From Pseudodesulfovibrio sp. (GTDB taxonomy: Bacteria > Desulfobacterota > Desulfovibrionia > Desulfovibrionales > Desulfovibrionaceae), in the NCBI GenBank assembly GCA_016744135.1, contig JADGEX010000001.1, positions 2,367,029 through 2,431,028 of the forward strand: DNA of 64,000 nucleotides, read 5' to 3'. This document shows, one piece after another, positions 8,211 through 17,079 of this stretch; position 1 is the stretch's first letter, and each line of letters opens with the position of its first letter. The position numbers and the translations under genes were made by a program. The notes below the pieces were generated by a model. The model ran no database searches. It was not told where the DNA came from and worked only from the letters and a program-made list of their open reading frames with translations.

Positions 8211-9320
8211 TTAATATTTCTTATTTTTCCCTTTTTGTATTTTTTCTAGATTTGAGTCGACGGTATCAATATACCATTTCCCCGCCTCTGGTATCTTTTT
8301 AACGCCCTTTTCCAAGGCATCCAGTACTCCTGGCCCGCCTGTCATAACGTCTTCGGCAACCCATTTGCCGATTGAATTAACTGCCGGTATGTACTGTGAC
8401 CATGCCAGTAACGGGTTCAGTCCGGTTGTATCTAGGTTGTTCACCGGATCATCCAGACAATACCCATACCAGTCGGGATCGCCGCCCTTGTCGCCTATGG
8501 GGTCGGGCGCAGTCCATCGGCCGGTGTTTACATCGTAGTCCCGCCAGCCGAATCGGACAAAACCGAGGTCTCGGTCGTGCAGTCCTCCGGCAAAGCCTAT
8601 GGGAATTCGAAGATTTGGATTGGTGTCTTCGATGATGCCGCCAAATGGGTCGTACAAGAGATTCTTTATCACATTGCCTTCCGGGTCGGCAACAACGCGT
8701 AAACTGCCTATCTGATCGAAGAAGAGGTAGGTAATCATTCCATCGTCTCTACGCATGGCATATGGGGTGCGTTTTTTGTCTTCATAGGCCAATTCATATT
8801 CGTGTTTTCCATCGTGAAAACCGGCAAGACGCATGAAGTCGAGCCATGCGTATGCTTCCACTAATTGGCCATTGAGGAGTTTGCCGGTTCGCTGTCCATT
8901 TTTATCATGACGATACGTGAAGGTCTGATTTTGGTTTTCGATTTCAGTTTTAAGCAATCGATAGTCAGGCGAATAGGTATACAGTGTGTATGTGCCCTTA
9001 TTTGACCAGATGGATCGGAATCCCTTTTCGTCGTGGGAGTATTGGTTTCCCCCGGCAAGCATGAGCCGGTTGTCGGAAGTATACTGGTAGTCTCGGTAAT
9101 TCGGGCCAACTGTGGCGGGGAAATAATCCCGAATGCGGCGACCTTGTTTATCGTAATGGCACTGGCTGATAAGCCTGCCGTCCAAGTAAGCTTTGAGAAG
9201 ATGGCCTTCGGTGTCATACGAGTACGTCCAGACGCCGGTGTTGCCGGCCACATGTTCGTCTTTTTCGACAATGCGACCTTCTTTGTCATATTTGAGTCGA
9301 TAGTTGTAGGGGGACTGCAC
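8211..9320 (-). CDS. Short RHS repeat-associated core domain protein
   Basis: 369 residues of YD/RHS repeats ending in the hyperconserved RHS core (GLHDRDLGFVRFGWRDYD followed by TGRWTAPDPIG and WYGYCLDDPVN; about residues 248-300). A variable C-terminal tip of about 65 residues follows, beginning after DTTGLNP. Full Rhs proteins are over 1,000 residues, so this is a displaced 3' segment or mini-Rhs. No signal peptide is visible. The tip (WVAEDVMTGGPGVLDALEKG and a Lys-rich end) is too short to match a known toxin fold by eye. The start is a GTG with a GAGAGGT SD. A low-GC membrane protein gene follows and could be the cognate immunity gene. Confidence 0.85.
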   Translation of the reverse strand: MQSPYNYRLKYDKEGRIVEKDEHVAGNTGVWTYSYDTEGHLLKAYLDGRLISQCHYDKQGRRIRDYFPATVGPNYRDYQYTSDNRLMLAGGNQYSHDEKGFRSIWSNKGTYTLYTYSPDYRLLKTEIENQNQTFTYRHDKNGQRTGKLLNGQLVEAYAWLDFMRLAGFHDGKHEYELAYEDKKRTPYAMRRDDGMITYLFFDQIGSLRVVADPEGNVIKNLLYDPFGGIIEDTNPNLRIPIGFAGGLHDRDLGFVRFGWRDYDVNTGRWTAPDPIGDKGGDPDWYGYCLDDPVNNLDTTGLNPLLAWSQYIPAVNSIGKWVAEDVMTGGPGVLDALEKGVKKIPEAGKWYIDTVDSNLEKIQKGKNKKY

Positions 9321-9817
9321 TTTTACCTCTCTGATTTTGTTCCCGGGAATTATTCTCGGGAATCAAAATCAGTATACCCCCGGTTTTTTGTAAAACCGTA
9401 TTTTGTGAACGAATGTAGTGTAAATACGGGCTATAGGATAAAATAAGCACTTGACAGGGGTGGGAACCGTGCCTCGCTCAGAGGGATTTTTAAGTACTAT
9501 TGGGGGAGGGTAAATAGTTTCACAAATGGTATCCGTCGAAAATTATCACATCCCTCAACAGACTTATCAGTTGACTCCCCTTAATATATTGGTCATAGAG
9601 CACGCCGCTTGAGAGTTCGCATATTTATGGGCGCCAGTTCGACGTTCCTGTTTTCAGTCCTTCGTCTTGTTCTTCATAATGTATCGCTTCCATTTCAGCT
9701 GACAGCCTTATCCGGCTCGCCAACTATGTTTGCATCTGGGAATTTCCCGGTGCTTTTCCATTGCTGTTGCCTTTGTTCGTAACATCAATATCATTCGAGT
9801 ATTCCAGAGGATTTTTT
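9321..9817. other. Divergent intergenic region between Rhs and SulP genes
   Basis: No convincing gene. It contains a strong inverted repeat at 9333-9370 (GATTTTG...CAAAATC enclosing TCCCG...CGGGA) 13 nt upstream of the Rhs start and a smaller hairpin, CGGTTTT/AAAACCG, at about 9380-9397. These could be regulatory or the ends of an older insertion. A TTGACA-like box at about 9451 lacks a good -10 partner. Confidence 0.45.
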
Positions 9818-11422
9818 GTGGAAACAAGCCACTCTTTTGTCGCAAAATCGGAGGGCAGTGCCCAAGCCGATATTTTTTCCGGGCTGACCGTAGCTCTGGC
9901 CCTTGTCCCCGAAGCCGTTGCTTTTTCGTTTGTCGCTGGCGTGTCACCCATGGTCGGTCTGTATGGCGCATTCATGATGTGTTTGATTACCGCCGTGCTC
10001 GGTGGACGTCCGGGCATGATTTCCGGTGCCACAGGCGCCATGGCCGTTGTCATGGTCAACCTTGTGCTTGAAGGCAACGCCCTTGGCGGAGCCGGTTCAC
10101 ATGCCGGTCTTCAGTATCTTTTCTTCACGTTGCTGCTTGTCGGGATATTTCAGATTCTCGCGGGTGTCTTTCGTCTCGGCAAATTTATTCGCATGGTGCC
10201 GCGATCCGTCATGATGGGTTTTGTCAACGGACTGGCCATCGTTATTTTTTTGTCTCAGTTGAAGATGTTTCAAACCGGTGGCGAGTGGTTGCAGGGTGAG
10301 CCTCTGTGGATCATGGCTGGCCTCGTGGCTTTGACCATGGCAATTTTGTATGCCGTTCCCAAAGTTTACAAGAAGGCCCCCGGTGCGCTCATCGCCATTA
10401 TTTCCGTTTCGCTGTTGGTTATCTTCAACCATATTGACACCCAGACCGTGCTTTCTTTTATCCAAGCCAATGGCGGTTCCGGCATCAAGGCCGGACTGCC
10501 GACATTCGCCATACCGACCGTGCCCTTCACATGGGAAACCCTTGTGTTCGTTGTGCCCTATGCGCTCATTTTGGCGGCTATCGGGCTGATCGAGTCACTG
10601 ATGACTCTGTCTCTTATCGATGAGTTGACTGAGACTCGCGGGTCCGGCAACCGGGAGTGCATGGCGCAGGGAGTCGCCAACTTCGTCAATGGAATGTTCG
10701 GAGGGATGGGAGGTTGTGCCATGATCGGGCAGAGCATCATCAATATCACCTCGGGCGGGCGAGGGCGTCTGTCCGGTATTGTTGCGGCAGGTGCATTGCT
10801 GTTCTTCATTCTGTTCACCTCACAATATATAGAACAGATTCCTATTGCCGCTCTGGTCGGCGTGATGTTCATCGTGGTCATCAAGACCTTTGCATGGAGC
10901 ACGTTCAACATCGTGAACAAGATTCCCAAGTGGGACGTACTGGTTATCGTGTTGGTGACTGTACTGACTGTGAAGTACGATTTGGCCATCGCGGTTATTT
11001 GTGGTGTCATTATCTCGGCTCTGATTTTTGCATGGAAAAACGCCCTACGGATTCGCGCTCGGAAGATGGTGGATGAACACGGAATCAAGCATTATCAGAT
11101 TTACGGTCCGCTGTTTTTCGCCTCTACCGCGCTTTTTCTGAGCAAGTTTGACGTGATCAACGACCCGGATGAAGTCATCATCGACTTTCAGGAATCCCGG
11201 ATCATGGATCAATCAGCCATCGAAGCCATTAATAAGATTGCCGCGTTGTATCATCGTGCAGGCAAGTCCGTTCATCTTTGGCATCTCAGTGCCGATTGTA
11301 TTCGTCTCATCAAGCGGGCTGAAAAAATCTGCGTTGTGAATGTGCTGGAAGATCCGGACTATTTTGTCGGCATAGATGATTACCGGCAATATCAGGAAAA
11401 TCTTGAATTTGAATCATTGTAA
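9818..11422 (+). CDS. SulP family inorganic anion transporter with STAS domain
   Basis: Inner-membrane SLC26/SulP permease, 534 residues. A transmembrane core of many hydrophobic helices (about residues 20-410) contains the family segment VALALVPEAVAFSFVAGVSP near the N-terminus. It is followed by a cytoplasmic STAS domain (about 430-534) with VIIDFQESRIMDQSAIEAI. The substrate cannot be read from sequence; sulfate, bicarbonate or another anion are all possible, and sulfate uptake would suit a sulfate reducer. GTG 9818 is chosen over the upstream TTG 9761 because AGAGGA lies about 8 nt before it and the extra 19 residues are not family-like. A strong terminator follows. Confidence 0.92.
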   Translation: METSHSFVAKSEGSAQADIFSGLTVALALVPEAVAFSFVAGVSPMVGLYGAFMMCLITAVLGGRPGMISGATGAMAVVMVNLVLEGNALGGAGSHAGLQYLFFTLLLVGIFQILAGVFRLGKFIRMVPRSVMMGFVNGLAIVIFLSQLKMFQTGGEWLQGEPLWIMAGLVALTMAILYAVPKVYKKAPGALIAIISVSLLVIFNHIDTQTVLSFIQANGGSGIKAGLPTFAIPTVPFTWETLVFVVPYALILAAIGLIESLMTLSLIDELTETRGSGNRECMAQGVANFVNGMFGGMGGCAMIGQSIINITSGGRGRLSGIVAAGALLFFILFTSQYIEQIPIAALVGVMFIVVIKTFAWSTFNIVNKIPKWDVLVIVLVTVLTVKYDLAIAVICGVIISALIFAWKNALRIRARKMVDEHGIKHYQIYGPLFFASTALFLSKFDVINDPDEVIIDFQESRIMDQSAIEAINKIAALYHRAGKSVHLWHLSADCIRLIKRAEKICVVNVLEDPDYFVGIDDYRQYQENLEFESL

Positions 11423-11442
11423 AATGAAGGCCTGAGGCCTGC

Positions 11443-11497
11443 AAAAAAGATCAGATTTTGACGAATGAAAAATATACGTCGGGTCTGATCTTTTTTT
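11443..11497 (+). terminator. Rho-independent terminator of the SulP gene
   Basis: AAAAAAGATCAGA pairs with TCTGATCTTTTTTT (11443-11455 with 11484-11497), giving a stem with a run of seven T's. A smaller palindrome, AGGCCTGAGGCCT, precedes it at 11428-11440. Confidence 0.8.
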
Positions 11498-11750
11498 GTG
11501 CTTTGCTTTCAATCCTTTTCAGGCGTTTGTATGAAAGATAAATCAAGAATCCTGTTGTCTTGGCTATACGTCAGGCGTAGGTATGTTTTTAATTGCAGGG
11601 TGTTCTTCGCGTTATGCCCTGTGAAGGGAATCTGGAGTTCTCGTCCAGACGTTGCGTTATGCGGTGTAACTCCGAATGGCCGGATGCTGATGTCGGCAGT
11701 GAGGCGTTACAAAATGTCAACGCGCCAATTTCTTTATTAAGGAGTCGCAC
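11498..11750. other. Intergenic region upstream of the GlcG/HbpS-like gene
   Basis: I see no supported gene here. An 80-codon reading frame across most of it lacks an SD and has no recognisable composition. The last 15 bases hold the AAGGAG SD of the next gene. Confidence 0.5.
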
Positions 11751-12248
11751 ATGCGAAAACTGATGCTCTCTACAATTCTTGCTCTCTCCTTCATGCTGTC
11801 TTTTTCTCTTCCTGCTCTTGCAGGCAGCCCAGTTAAAACATTGCCTGGAGATATCACACTTGCTCAAGCTCAGACCATTTTGACGGCTGCGCTCAAGAAG
11901 GCCGAGGCGATCAAGGTTCCGATGAATATCGCCATTGTTGACGCCGGTGGTAATCTCAAAGCCTTCTATCGTCAGGAAGACGCCTTTATCGGCAGCATTG
12001 ACATCTCTATTAAGAAAGCAGTCACGGCTCGTTACTTCAATATGCCCACTCGCGCTCTGGGAGCCGCTTCTCAGGTTGGAAAATCCCTTTACGGTATTGA
12101 AGTCAGCAATGACGGCCTGATTCTCTTTGCCGGAGGCGTTCCGCTGGTGGATGCAAATAACGTTATCATTGGTGCAATCGGCGTGAGCGGTGGCAGTGTT
12201 GATGAAGATGAAAGCGTGGCCATAGCTGGGGCTGCAGTCATCAAGTAG
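11751..12248 (+). CDS. Exported GlcG/HbpS family protein
   Basis: 165 residues. Residues 1-24 form a clear Sec signal peptide (basic MRK, hydrophobic core, ALA cleavage motif). The mature part is a single GlcG/HbpS domain, a PAS-like fold known in some members to bind haem or sense redox state. Typical segments are LTLAQAQ-like TLAQAQTILTAAL, NIAIVDAGGNLKAFYRQ, and the C-terminal GAIGVSGGSVDEDESVA. AAGGAG lies just before the ATG. It is flanked by hairpins and seems monocistronic. Periplasmic localisation is expected; the ligand is not evident. Confidence 0.87.
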   Translation: MRKLMLSTILALSFMLSFSLPALAGSPVKTLPGDITLAQAQTILTAALKKAEAIKVPMNIAIVDAGGNLKAFYRQEDAFIGSIDISIKKAVTARYFNMPTRALGAASQVGKSLYGIEVSNDGLILFAGGVPLVDANNVIIGAIGVSGGSVDEDESVAIAGAAVIK

Positions 12249-12575
12249 TGTATTATTGGTCGTCAGTGCGCTGAGGACCGTGTTCGAAATATGTACGGTT
12301 CCAAACCGGAAAGGGTGATCCTTTCTAGGGTGGAACCGTCTCTTTATTTGGTTGAGATTGGTATGATATGGTGCATGTTGGGTGATCAACTGTTGTATCT
12401 CGTTTTTTGACAGGGCATACGGAAGAGTAACGAATTGCCGTTGTCGGTGGTATTTTATGTCTATATGGAATGTGTCGTTACAGGCGAAACGCTTGATGCA
12501 ACAGGCTTCCGGCAGTTTACAACTATCATGATCTCCGGTAGGAAAATGACGGCTTACCAACAATAAAGACACACT
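12249..12575. other. Intergenic region with terminator, upstream of the CotH operon
   Basis: Holds a stem ACGGTTCCA/TGGAACCGT (12295-12303 with 12331-12339) with a nested AAAGG/CCTTT pairing and a following T-rich tail, so it probably terminates the GlcG-like gene. The remaining ~230 bp should carry the promoter of the CotH operon; I see no clear consensus boxes and no gene. Confidence 0.6.
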
Positions 12576-14780
12576 ATGAATGAATTCCATTTTCGTACCC
12601 GCGACGACCTTTTTTTCACCTTGTGTGTGATTTTTGGGTGCCTTTGTGTGTGGCCGATTTCTTCGGCCCGGGCCGACACCCCTTCCCCGCTTGTGATCAA
12701 CGAGGTTTTCGTTGATGGATCGTCAAATTATCCCGACTGGATAGAGTTGTATAATAGAGGCGATGTACCTCTTTCGCTGAAGGGATATATCCTGACGAAA
12801 AATGTTGAGGAACAACAGTGGCCTATTCGGGCGGATTTTGTGTGTCCTCCGCGTGGCTATAAGGTCTTTTATTGCGACAAAAAAGACCGCTACGATCATA
12901 CCTCTTTCCGGCTGACCAGTGTCACCGGAGAAGTAGGGCTTTTTTCTCCCGAAGGCGAACTGATTGATTCCGTTTCTTACAATGATCTTCCGCGATTTAC
13001 CTCGCTGGGTAGATGGCCCGATGGTGGCGATACTTTTTATATTCACGCCAGCCCGACTAAAGGGAGCGCTAATCAGGAAAGTTCGGTTCTCCTCGCCGTG
13101 GACACAGATATTCCCATCCTCTTTTCCCCTCCCGGAGGCCGGTACGAGGACGTGGTCGAACTGAATGTCTCAGTCCCGGAAGGCATGCAGGTCCGATATA
13201 CCACGGACGGTACCATCCCAGAGGCTACATCGCTTCTTTTGACCGGTTCCATTTCCCTTTCGGAAACGACCGCTATTCGGGTTGCTGCAGTCTCGTCGGA
13301 AGGGAAGGTTCTTGCCCGAAAGATCAGCTCCTATATTGTGAATGAACCGGGAAATCTTCCTGTGGTTTCTGTTGTCACGGCTCCGAAAAATCTGTGGGAC
13401 CCGGAAATCGGTATATATACGGAGGGCGATTCGCCTCAAAAAGGTGAAAGTTTTTCCCCAAATTGGAGTAATAATTGGCGTAGGCCGGTGCATATAGAGT
13501 TCTTTTCAGCTGTCGAGAATTGGTCGGTGGACGGTAAAACCCGCATTTTTGGTGGGGCTTCTCGTGGTCGGCCACAAAAATCCTTTGCCGTGTATACAAC
13601 AAGCAAAAAGGAACCGTACGGTCTTCAGCGTCAGCTTTTCCCTCACGTTGAAAGGGAAAACTACGCCGGTTTCATCCTTCGTAACGGCGGCGACGCTTGG
13701 CTGCGGACACAGATTCGGGACGCGTTTATTCAGTCTCTAGTGGAAAACCGAGTAGCCTGTGACATCATGCCTTACCGGCCTGTTGTCGTATATCTCAATG
13801 GCTCCTATTGGGGTGTCTACGGGCTGCGGGAATTCATGATGCGTAAGAATCTGCTTGCTCGCCATGATTTACCCATTCAGCGTATTTCCCTGATGGACGG
13901 CGGAGGACAGGTTGCCTCGGCAAAAGGACCTTTTGCCAACATGGGGCCTATTCCGGTCGAAGGAGATTATAAGCCTGCCTTGTCGCAGTTGGATGTTGAT
14001 GCTTTTCTGGATTATCTGGCAGTGGAGTTGTATTCCGGCAATCCTGATTGGCCTGACGGAAACATCAAGTGCTGGCGACCTGAGTCAAAAGAGATCAAAT
14101 GGCAATGGATACTTTTCGACCTTGATCGGGGGTTTAACGGCAAGCGCGGAAAAGGCCCGGAAGTTGATCCGTTTACAAAGCTCTATCAACGGCAGGGCGG
14201 GCGCGGTCTCATGTTTGCGCAGTTGGCAGAAAACACGCAGTTTGTTAAAGATTTTTGTGGGCGCCTGATTGTACATATGCTGACCACCTTCGATCCTGAC
14301 AGATCAATGACTATTCTTTATCGTATTGCTGGTGACATTCGTCCTGAAATGCAGCGACATATCGACCGATGGCGGTGGGACTGGAAGCCGGACAGACTGT
14401 TCATGGCCGTGGGCGATTGGGAACAGAATCTTGAAGGCCTTCGCGAGTATTGTCGGCAAAGACCACAGGCCATGTTGTCGATTCTTGATAAACGGTTTGC
14501 TGTTGGTAAACCGGTATATACGAAGATACGCATTGATAAGCAGGGTGAAGGAATGATCGTTGCGGAGGGTGTCCCGCTTGATGACGGCATCCTACAGGGG
14601 CTTGTCCCTGAAAATATGGAGATTACCGTCACCGCGATTCCGGCCCCCGGATATGTTTTTGCAGGTTGGGAAATGACCCCGGGCAATAAGCAACCACAGA
14701 TACACATACAGGCAGGCAAGGCATTTACGGACTGTGCCCTGTTCAAGCCGTCTATAGTCCAAGAGCAGCATAATGAGTAA
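12576..14780 (+). CDS. Exported lamin-tail / CotH kinase-like protein
   Basis: 734 residues. A hydrophobic N-terminal segment with an SARA-D cleavage region (about residues 12-34) indicates export. Next is a lamin-tail domain (LVINEVFVDGSSNYPDWIEL, about 38-160), a chitobiase/FN3-like beta domain (VRYTTDGTIPE, about 185-255), and a CotH-kinase domain (about 265-600) with NNWRRPVHIEF, RIFGGASRGRPQKSF, LRNGGDAW, LNGSYWGVYGLREF and WILFDLDRGF. CotH is a protein kinase in spore coats; catalytic competence here is inferred from the retained R and D motifs. A C-terminal beta segment follows (about 650-725). It overlaps the DUF4956 gene by 8 bp, so the two are cotranslated. Confidence 0.86.
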   Translation: MNEFHFRTRDDLFFTLCVIFGCLCVWPISSARADTPSPLVINEVFVDGSSNYPDWIELYNRGDVPLSLKGYILTKNVEEQQWPIRADFVCPPRGYKVFYCDKKDRYDHTSFRLTSVTGEVGLFSPEGELIDSVSYNDLPRFTSLGRWPDGGDTFYIHASPTKGSANQESSVLLAVDTDIPILFSPPGGRYEDVVELNVSVPEGMQVRYTTDGTIPEATSLLLTGSISLSETTAIRVAAVSSEGKVLARKISSYIVNEPGNLPVVSVVTAPKNLWDPEIGIYTEGDSPQKGESFSPNWSNNWRRPVHIEFFSAVENWSVDGKTRIFGGASRGRPQKSFAVYTTSKKEPYGLQRQLFPHVERENYAGFILRNGGDAWLRTQIRDAFIQSLVENRVACDIMPYRPVVVYLNGSYWGVYGLREFMMRKNLLARHDLPIQRISLMDGGGQVASAKGPFANMGPIPVEGDYKPALSQLDVDAFLDYLAVELYSGNPDWPDGNIKCWRPESKEIKWQWILFDLDRGFNGKRGKGPEVDPFTKLYQRQGGRGLMFAQLAENTQFVKDFCGRLIVHMLTTFDPDRSMTILYRIAGDIRPEMQRHIDRWRWDWKPDRLFMAVGDWEQNLEGLREYCRQRPQAMLSILDKRFAVGKPVYTKIRIDKQGEGMIVAEGVPLDDGILQGLVPENMEITVTAIPAPGYVFAGWEMTPGNKQPQIHIQAGKAFTDCALFKPSIVQEQHNE

Positions 14781-15705
14781 TACTTTTTCGTTTATGGGCA
14801 GTAAAACCCGTTTCTTCGGTTGTCTGGTCGGAGCGGTGTCGGCGGCTTCATCTTTTGCCATCAATAGTGCGGCCAGCCGAGGCGATTTGTCCCGTTTGCT
14901 GAATGAACTGCCTGTTGTCGTGGGAATTGGGCTTGTCCTGGGAGTCGCCTACTTTGTGGCCATGCAGCGAGTGTTGCCGAAGCTGGCTCAGGATCAGGTT
15001 GATGAAATCTGGTCCGGGTTGACATGGTTCAACATCAGCGGCTTGTCTCTTTGGGCAGGGATATTGCCGATTCCCACTCAGTACATTGAATTTTGCGTAG
15101 GGTTTGTTTTTAGCGGTGGTTGTGCGCGGTTGGTGGCTTCTGTTTATACTGTTTTCGGAGCTTCGCTTTCCAATCGCAAGCGTTTTGCCAACACTTTTGT
15201 GATGCTTGCCTTGACGATTATGCTTGTCATTTCCGTGGTCAAGGCGTCCCTCGCTCTTTCCCTTGGTCTTGTTGGTGCTCTTTCCATTATTCGCTTCAGA
15301 ACGGCCATTAAAGAACCGGAAGAGCTTGCTTTTCTCTTTTTCACCGTCGCCATTGGACTGGGATTCGGTGCCGGAAAATTCGGTATTACTCTGGCTGCCT
15401 TCTGGGCTATCTGCATCGGTTTCATTTTGTTCCGTAAAATTCGAGCAAACAAACATATGGAAAATGCGTATCTCGTGACTCTGTATGGTCCCGGAAAAGA
15501 CCTACTTTCTTCGGTCTCGAGTTTTCTGGACAAGAATGAGGTGGCCTATGAGTTTACCCGTCTTGAGACAAGCGACACTTCAAGTCATGTCAGCTTTCTT
15601 GTGGAGATCAATACCATCCAGATTCTCGAAGTGCTGGGGCAGCAATTCCGGGAGCAATATCCTGATGCCAACATGACGATTGTTCAGGCAAGGAATCTTA
15701 TCTAA
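14773..15705 (+). CDS. DUF4956 multi-helix membrane protein
   Basis: 310 residues. The N-terminal half has several transmembrane helices (about 18-35, 48-68, 85-105, 112-135, 150-175). These lead into the DUF4956 signature SLGLVGALSIIRFRTAIKEP followed by EELAFLFF (about 178-205) and further helices to about 230. The last ~80 residues form a soluble domain. DUF4956 proteins regularly neighbour VTC-domain and CotH genes, as here; the molecular role is unknown. The ATG lies inside the end of the CotH gene, and its stop overlaps the next start (TAATG), which implies tight translational coupling. Confidence 0.85.
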   Translation: MSNTFSFMGSKTRFFGCLVGAVSAASSFAINSAASRGDLSRLLNELPVVVGIGLVLGVAYFVAMQRVLPKLAQDQVDEIWSGLTWFNISGLSLWAGILPIPTQYIEFCVGFVFSGGCARLVASVYTVFGASLSNRKRFANTFVMLALTIMLVISVVKASLALSLGLVGALSIIRFRTAIKEPEELAFLFFTVAIGLGFGAGKFGITLAAFWAICIGFILFRKIRANKHMENAYLVTLYGPGKDLLSSVSSFLDKNEVAYEFTRLETSDTSSHVSFLVEINTIQILEVLGQQFREQYPDANMTIVQARNLI

Positions 15706-16385
15706 TGAACACGGCCAGCACGGACGGAACCCGTTCCTGTCGCTATGAAAGGAAGTTCATTGTTCCGTTGCATATGGTGCAGAATCTGGCCTCGATTTTG
15801 CGGTACAGCAGTTTTGGTTTCAAAGAGATATTTGCTGAACGGATCGTCAATAATATCTATTTTGATACGCCGATGTTTCGTTTCTACAACGAAAATGTCC
15901 AAGGTGTTGCAGAGCGAAAGAAACTGCGTATTCGTTGGTATGGAGATACAACTTTGGCCAAGGAATGCCGCTTTGAGATAAAGCGCAAGGTGGGCGCTGC
16001 CGGTTTCAAGGATGTTTTTCCCATCTCGTTGCAACCCGGCGACCTTGCGACATTTTCCTTTTCAAATACGCTCGCACTTCCAGAGGATGTCAAATTGCAG
16101 TTGGCAGAAACGCGACCCGCCTTGTTCAATCGCTATAGGCGGCGGTATTTTCTCTCTGCCGATGAAAGGTTCCGGGCGACAATGGATTATGACCTTCGGT
16201 ATTCGCATCCCAGTGTCATCGAACGCTCCGGTCATTTCGGCAGCCTTGATGGGGAAGCGGTTCTGGAACTTAAATATAATCATGAGTTTGATATGGATGC
16301 TTCTCCCGTTGTGGATGAATTCCCGTTTTTCTTTTCGAAAAAATCAAAGTACGTCAGTGGAATAGACGAAGTCTATTCGCATTAA
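15705..16385 (+). CDS. VTC-domain protein (polyphosphate polymerase-like)
   Basis: 226 residues forming one VTC tunnel domain. Visible elements are the N-terminal RYERKFIVP, the strand motif NNIYFDTPMFRFY, the basic strand KLRIRWYG, FEIKRKVG, the NRYRRRYF strand and the acidic C-terminal VLELKYN. In yeast VTC4 such basic and acidic residues line a tunnel that makes inorganic polyphosphate from ATP. Bacterial homologues next to DUF4956 and CotH genes are mostly uncharacterised. The start overlaps the DUF4956 stop by one base. The protein is probably the cytoplasmic part of a membrane system with DUF4956. Confidence 0.87.
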   Translation: MNTASTDGTRSCRYERKFIVPLHMVQNLASILRYSSFGFKEIFAERIVNNIYFDTPMFRFYNENVQGVAERKKLRIRWYGDTTLAKECRFEIKRKVGAAGFKDVFPISLQPGDLATFSFSNTLALPEDVKLQLAETRPALFNRYRRRYFLSADERFRATMDYDLRYSHPSVIERSGHFGSLDGEAVLELKYNHEFDMDASPVVDEFPFFFSKKSKYVSGIDEVYSH

Positions 16386-16466
16386 TGCGCTACCGGCAAA
16401 AGAAAAGGGCGAGTGATTTCTCGCTCAGCCCTTTGTCTCGTCGTGGTACGCTTAAGAAGTGTGTCG

Positions 16467-17069
16467 CTACGAGAATGTAAGGTAGATGTGATCGTATGCC
16501 ATCTCTAAGGCAACGATGATCAAGATCGCTCCCATGATGTAATTCAGCCATTTAATGTAAATGGGGTTTTCGAAATATTTGGAAACCCTCGAACCTGCAA
16601 AGGCATAGACGAAAGGTGCACCGAAACCGAGAGCGCCGAGTCCCATGGACCACACCGCGATTTCACTTCCCCCGATTCCCGCTGCCGGAAATTGAACGGC
16701 TGTTACCGGAAGAACAACCACAAAGGTTTTCGGATTCAGGAGTTGCATCAAAAGTCCGTCTCGAAATGTGAGGTTGCTTGCGCTGCTGCTGTTGTGCGAT
16801 ATGTCAATATTTGACGAGATAATTTTGCAGGCAAGGTAGAGGATAAAACCGACGCCCGCGGTGGCGATGAACGGCATGGCGTTTTCGTTGATTACGGCAC
16901 TGCCCGTGTAGCCGATCAAGAGAAACCATATGCTCAGAGCTGCCGCCACCCCGAGAGAGAAAGGAATGTGTGCGTTGAATCGCTGTTGCATTCCGTTCTT
17001 CAGACTGAGGATGTTCACGGGGCCGGGAGTATACATTACCCCCACGCAGAAAAGTACAATCCCGAGCAT
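16467..17069 (-). CDS. LysE family translocator
   Basis: 200-residue membrane exporter with six predicted helices. The N-terminus GVMYTPGPVNILSLKNGM is the LysE/RhtB signature region, and LLNPKTFVVVLPV falls in the conserved mid-region. Family members export amino acids or similar small molecules. It follows an AraC-type regulator gene by 10 bp on the same strand, so the regulator probably controls the pair. The substrate is not deducible. Confidence 0.88.
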   Translation of the reverse strand: MLGIVLFCVGVMYTPGPVNILSLKNGMQQRFNAHIPFSLGVAAALSIWFLLIGYTGSAVINENAMPFIATAGVGFILYLACKIISSNIDISHNSSSASNLTFRDGLLMQLLNPKTFVVVLPVTAVQFPAAGIGGSEIAVWSMGLGALGFGAPFVYAFAGSRVSKYFENPIYIKWLNYIMGAILIIVALEMAYDHIYLTFS

Positions 17070-17079
17070 GTGGTTGTCC

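Noticed and set aside
11498-11740. 80-codon gene upstream of the GlcG/HbpS-like gene
   Set aside because: No SD, random composition, lies between a terminator and the next gene's SD.
11589-12590. 333-codon minus-strand frame across the GlcG/HbpS-like gene
   Set aside because: The plus-strand gene has a signal peptide, strong SD and a known family; the antisense frame has neither an SD nor recognisable motifs.
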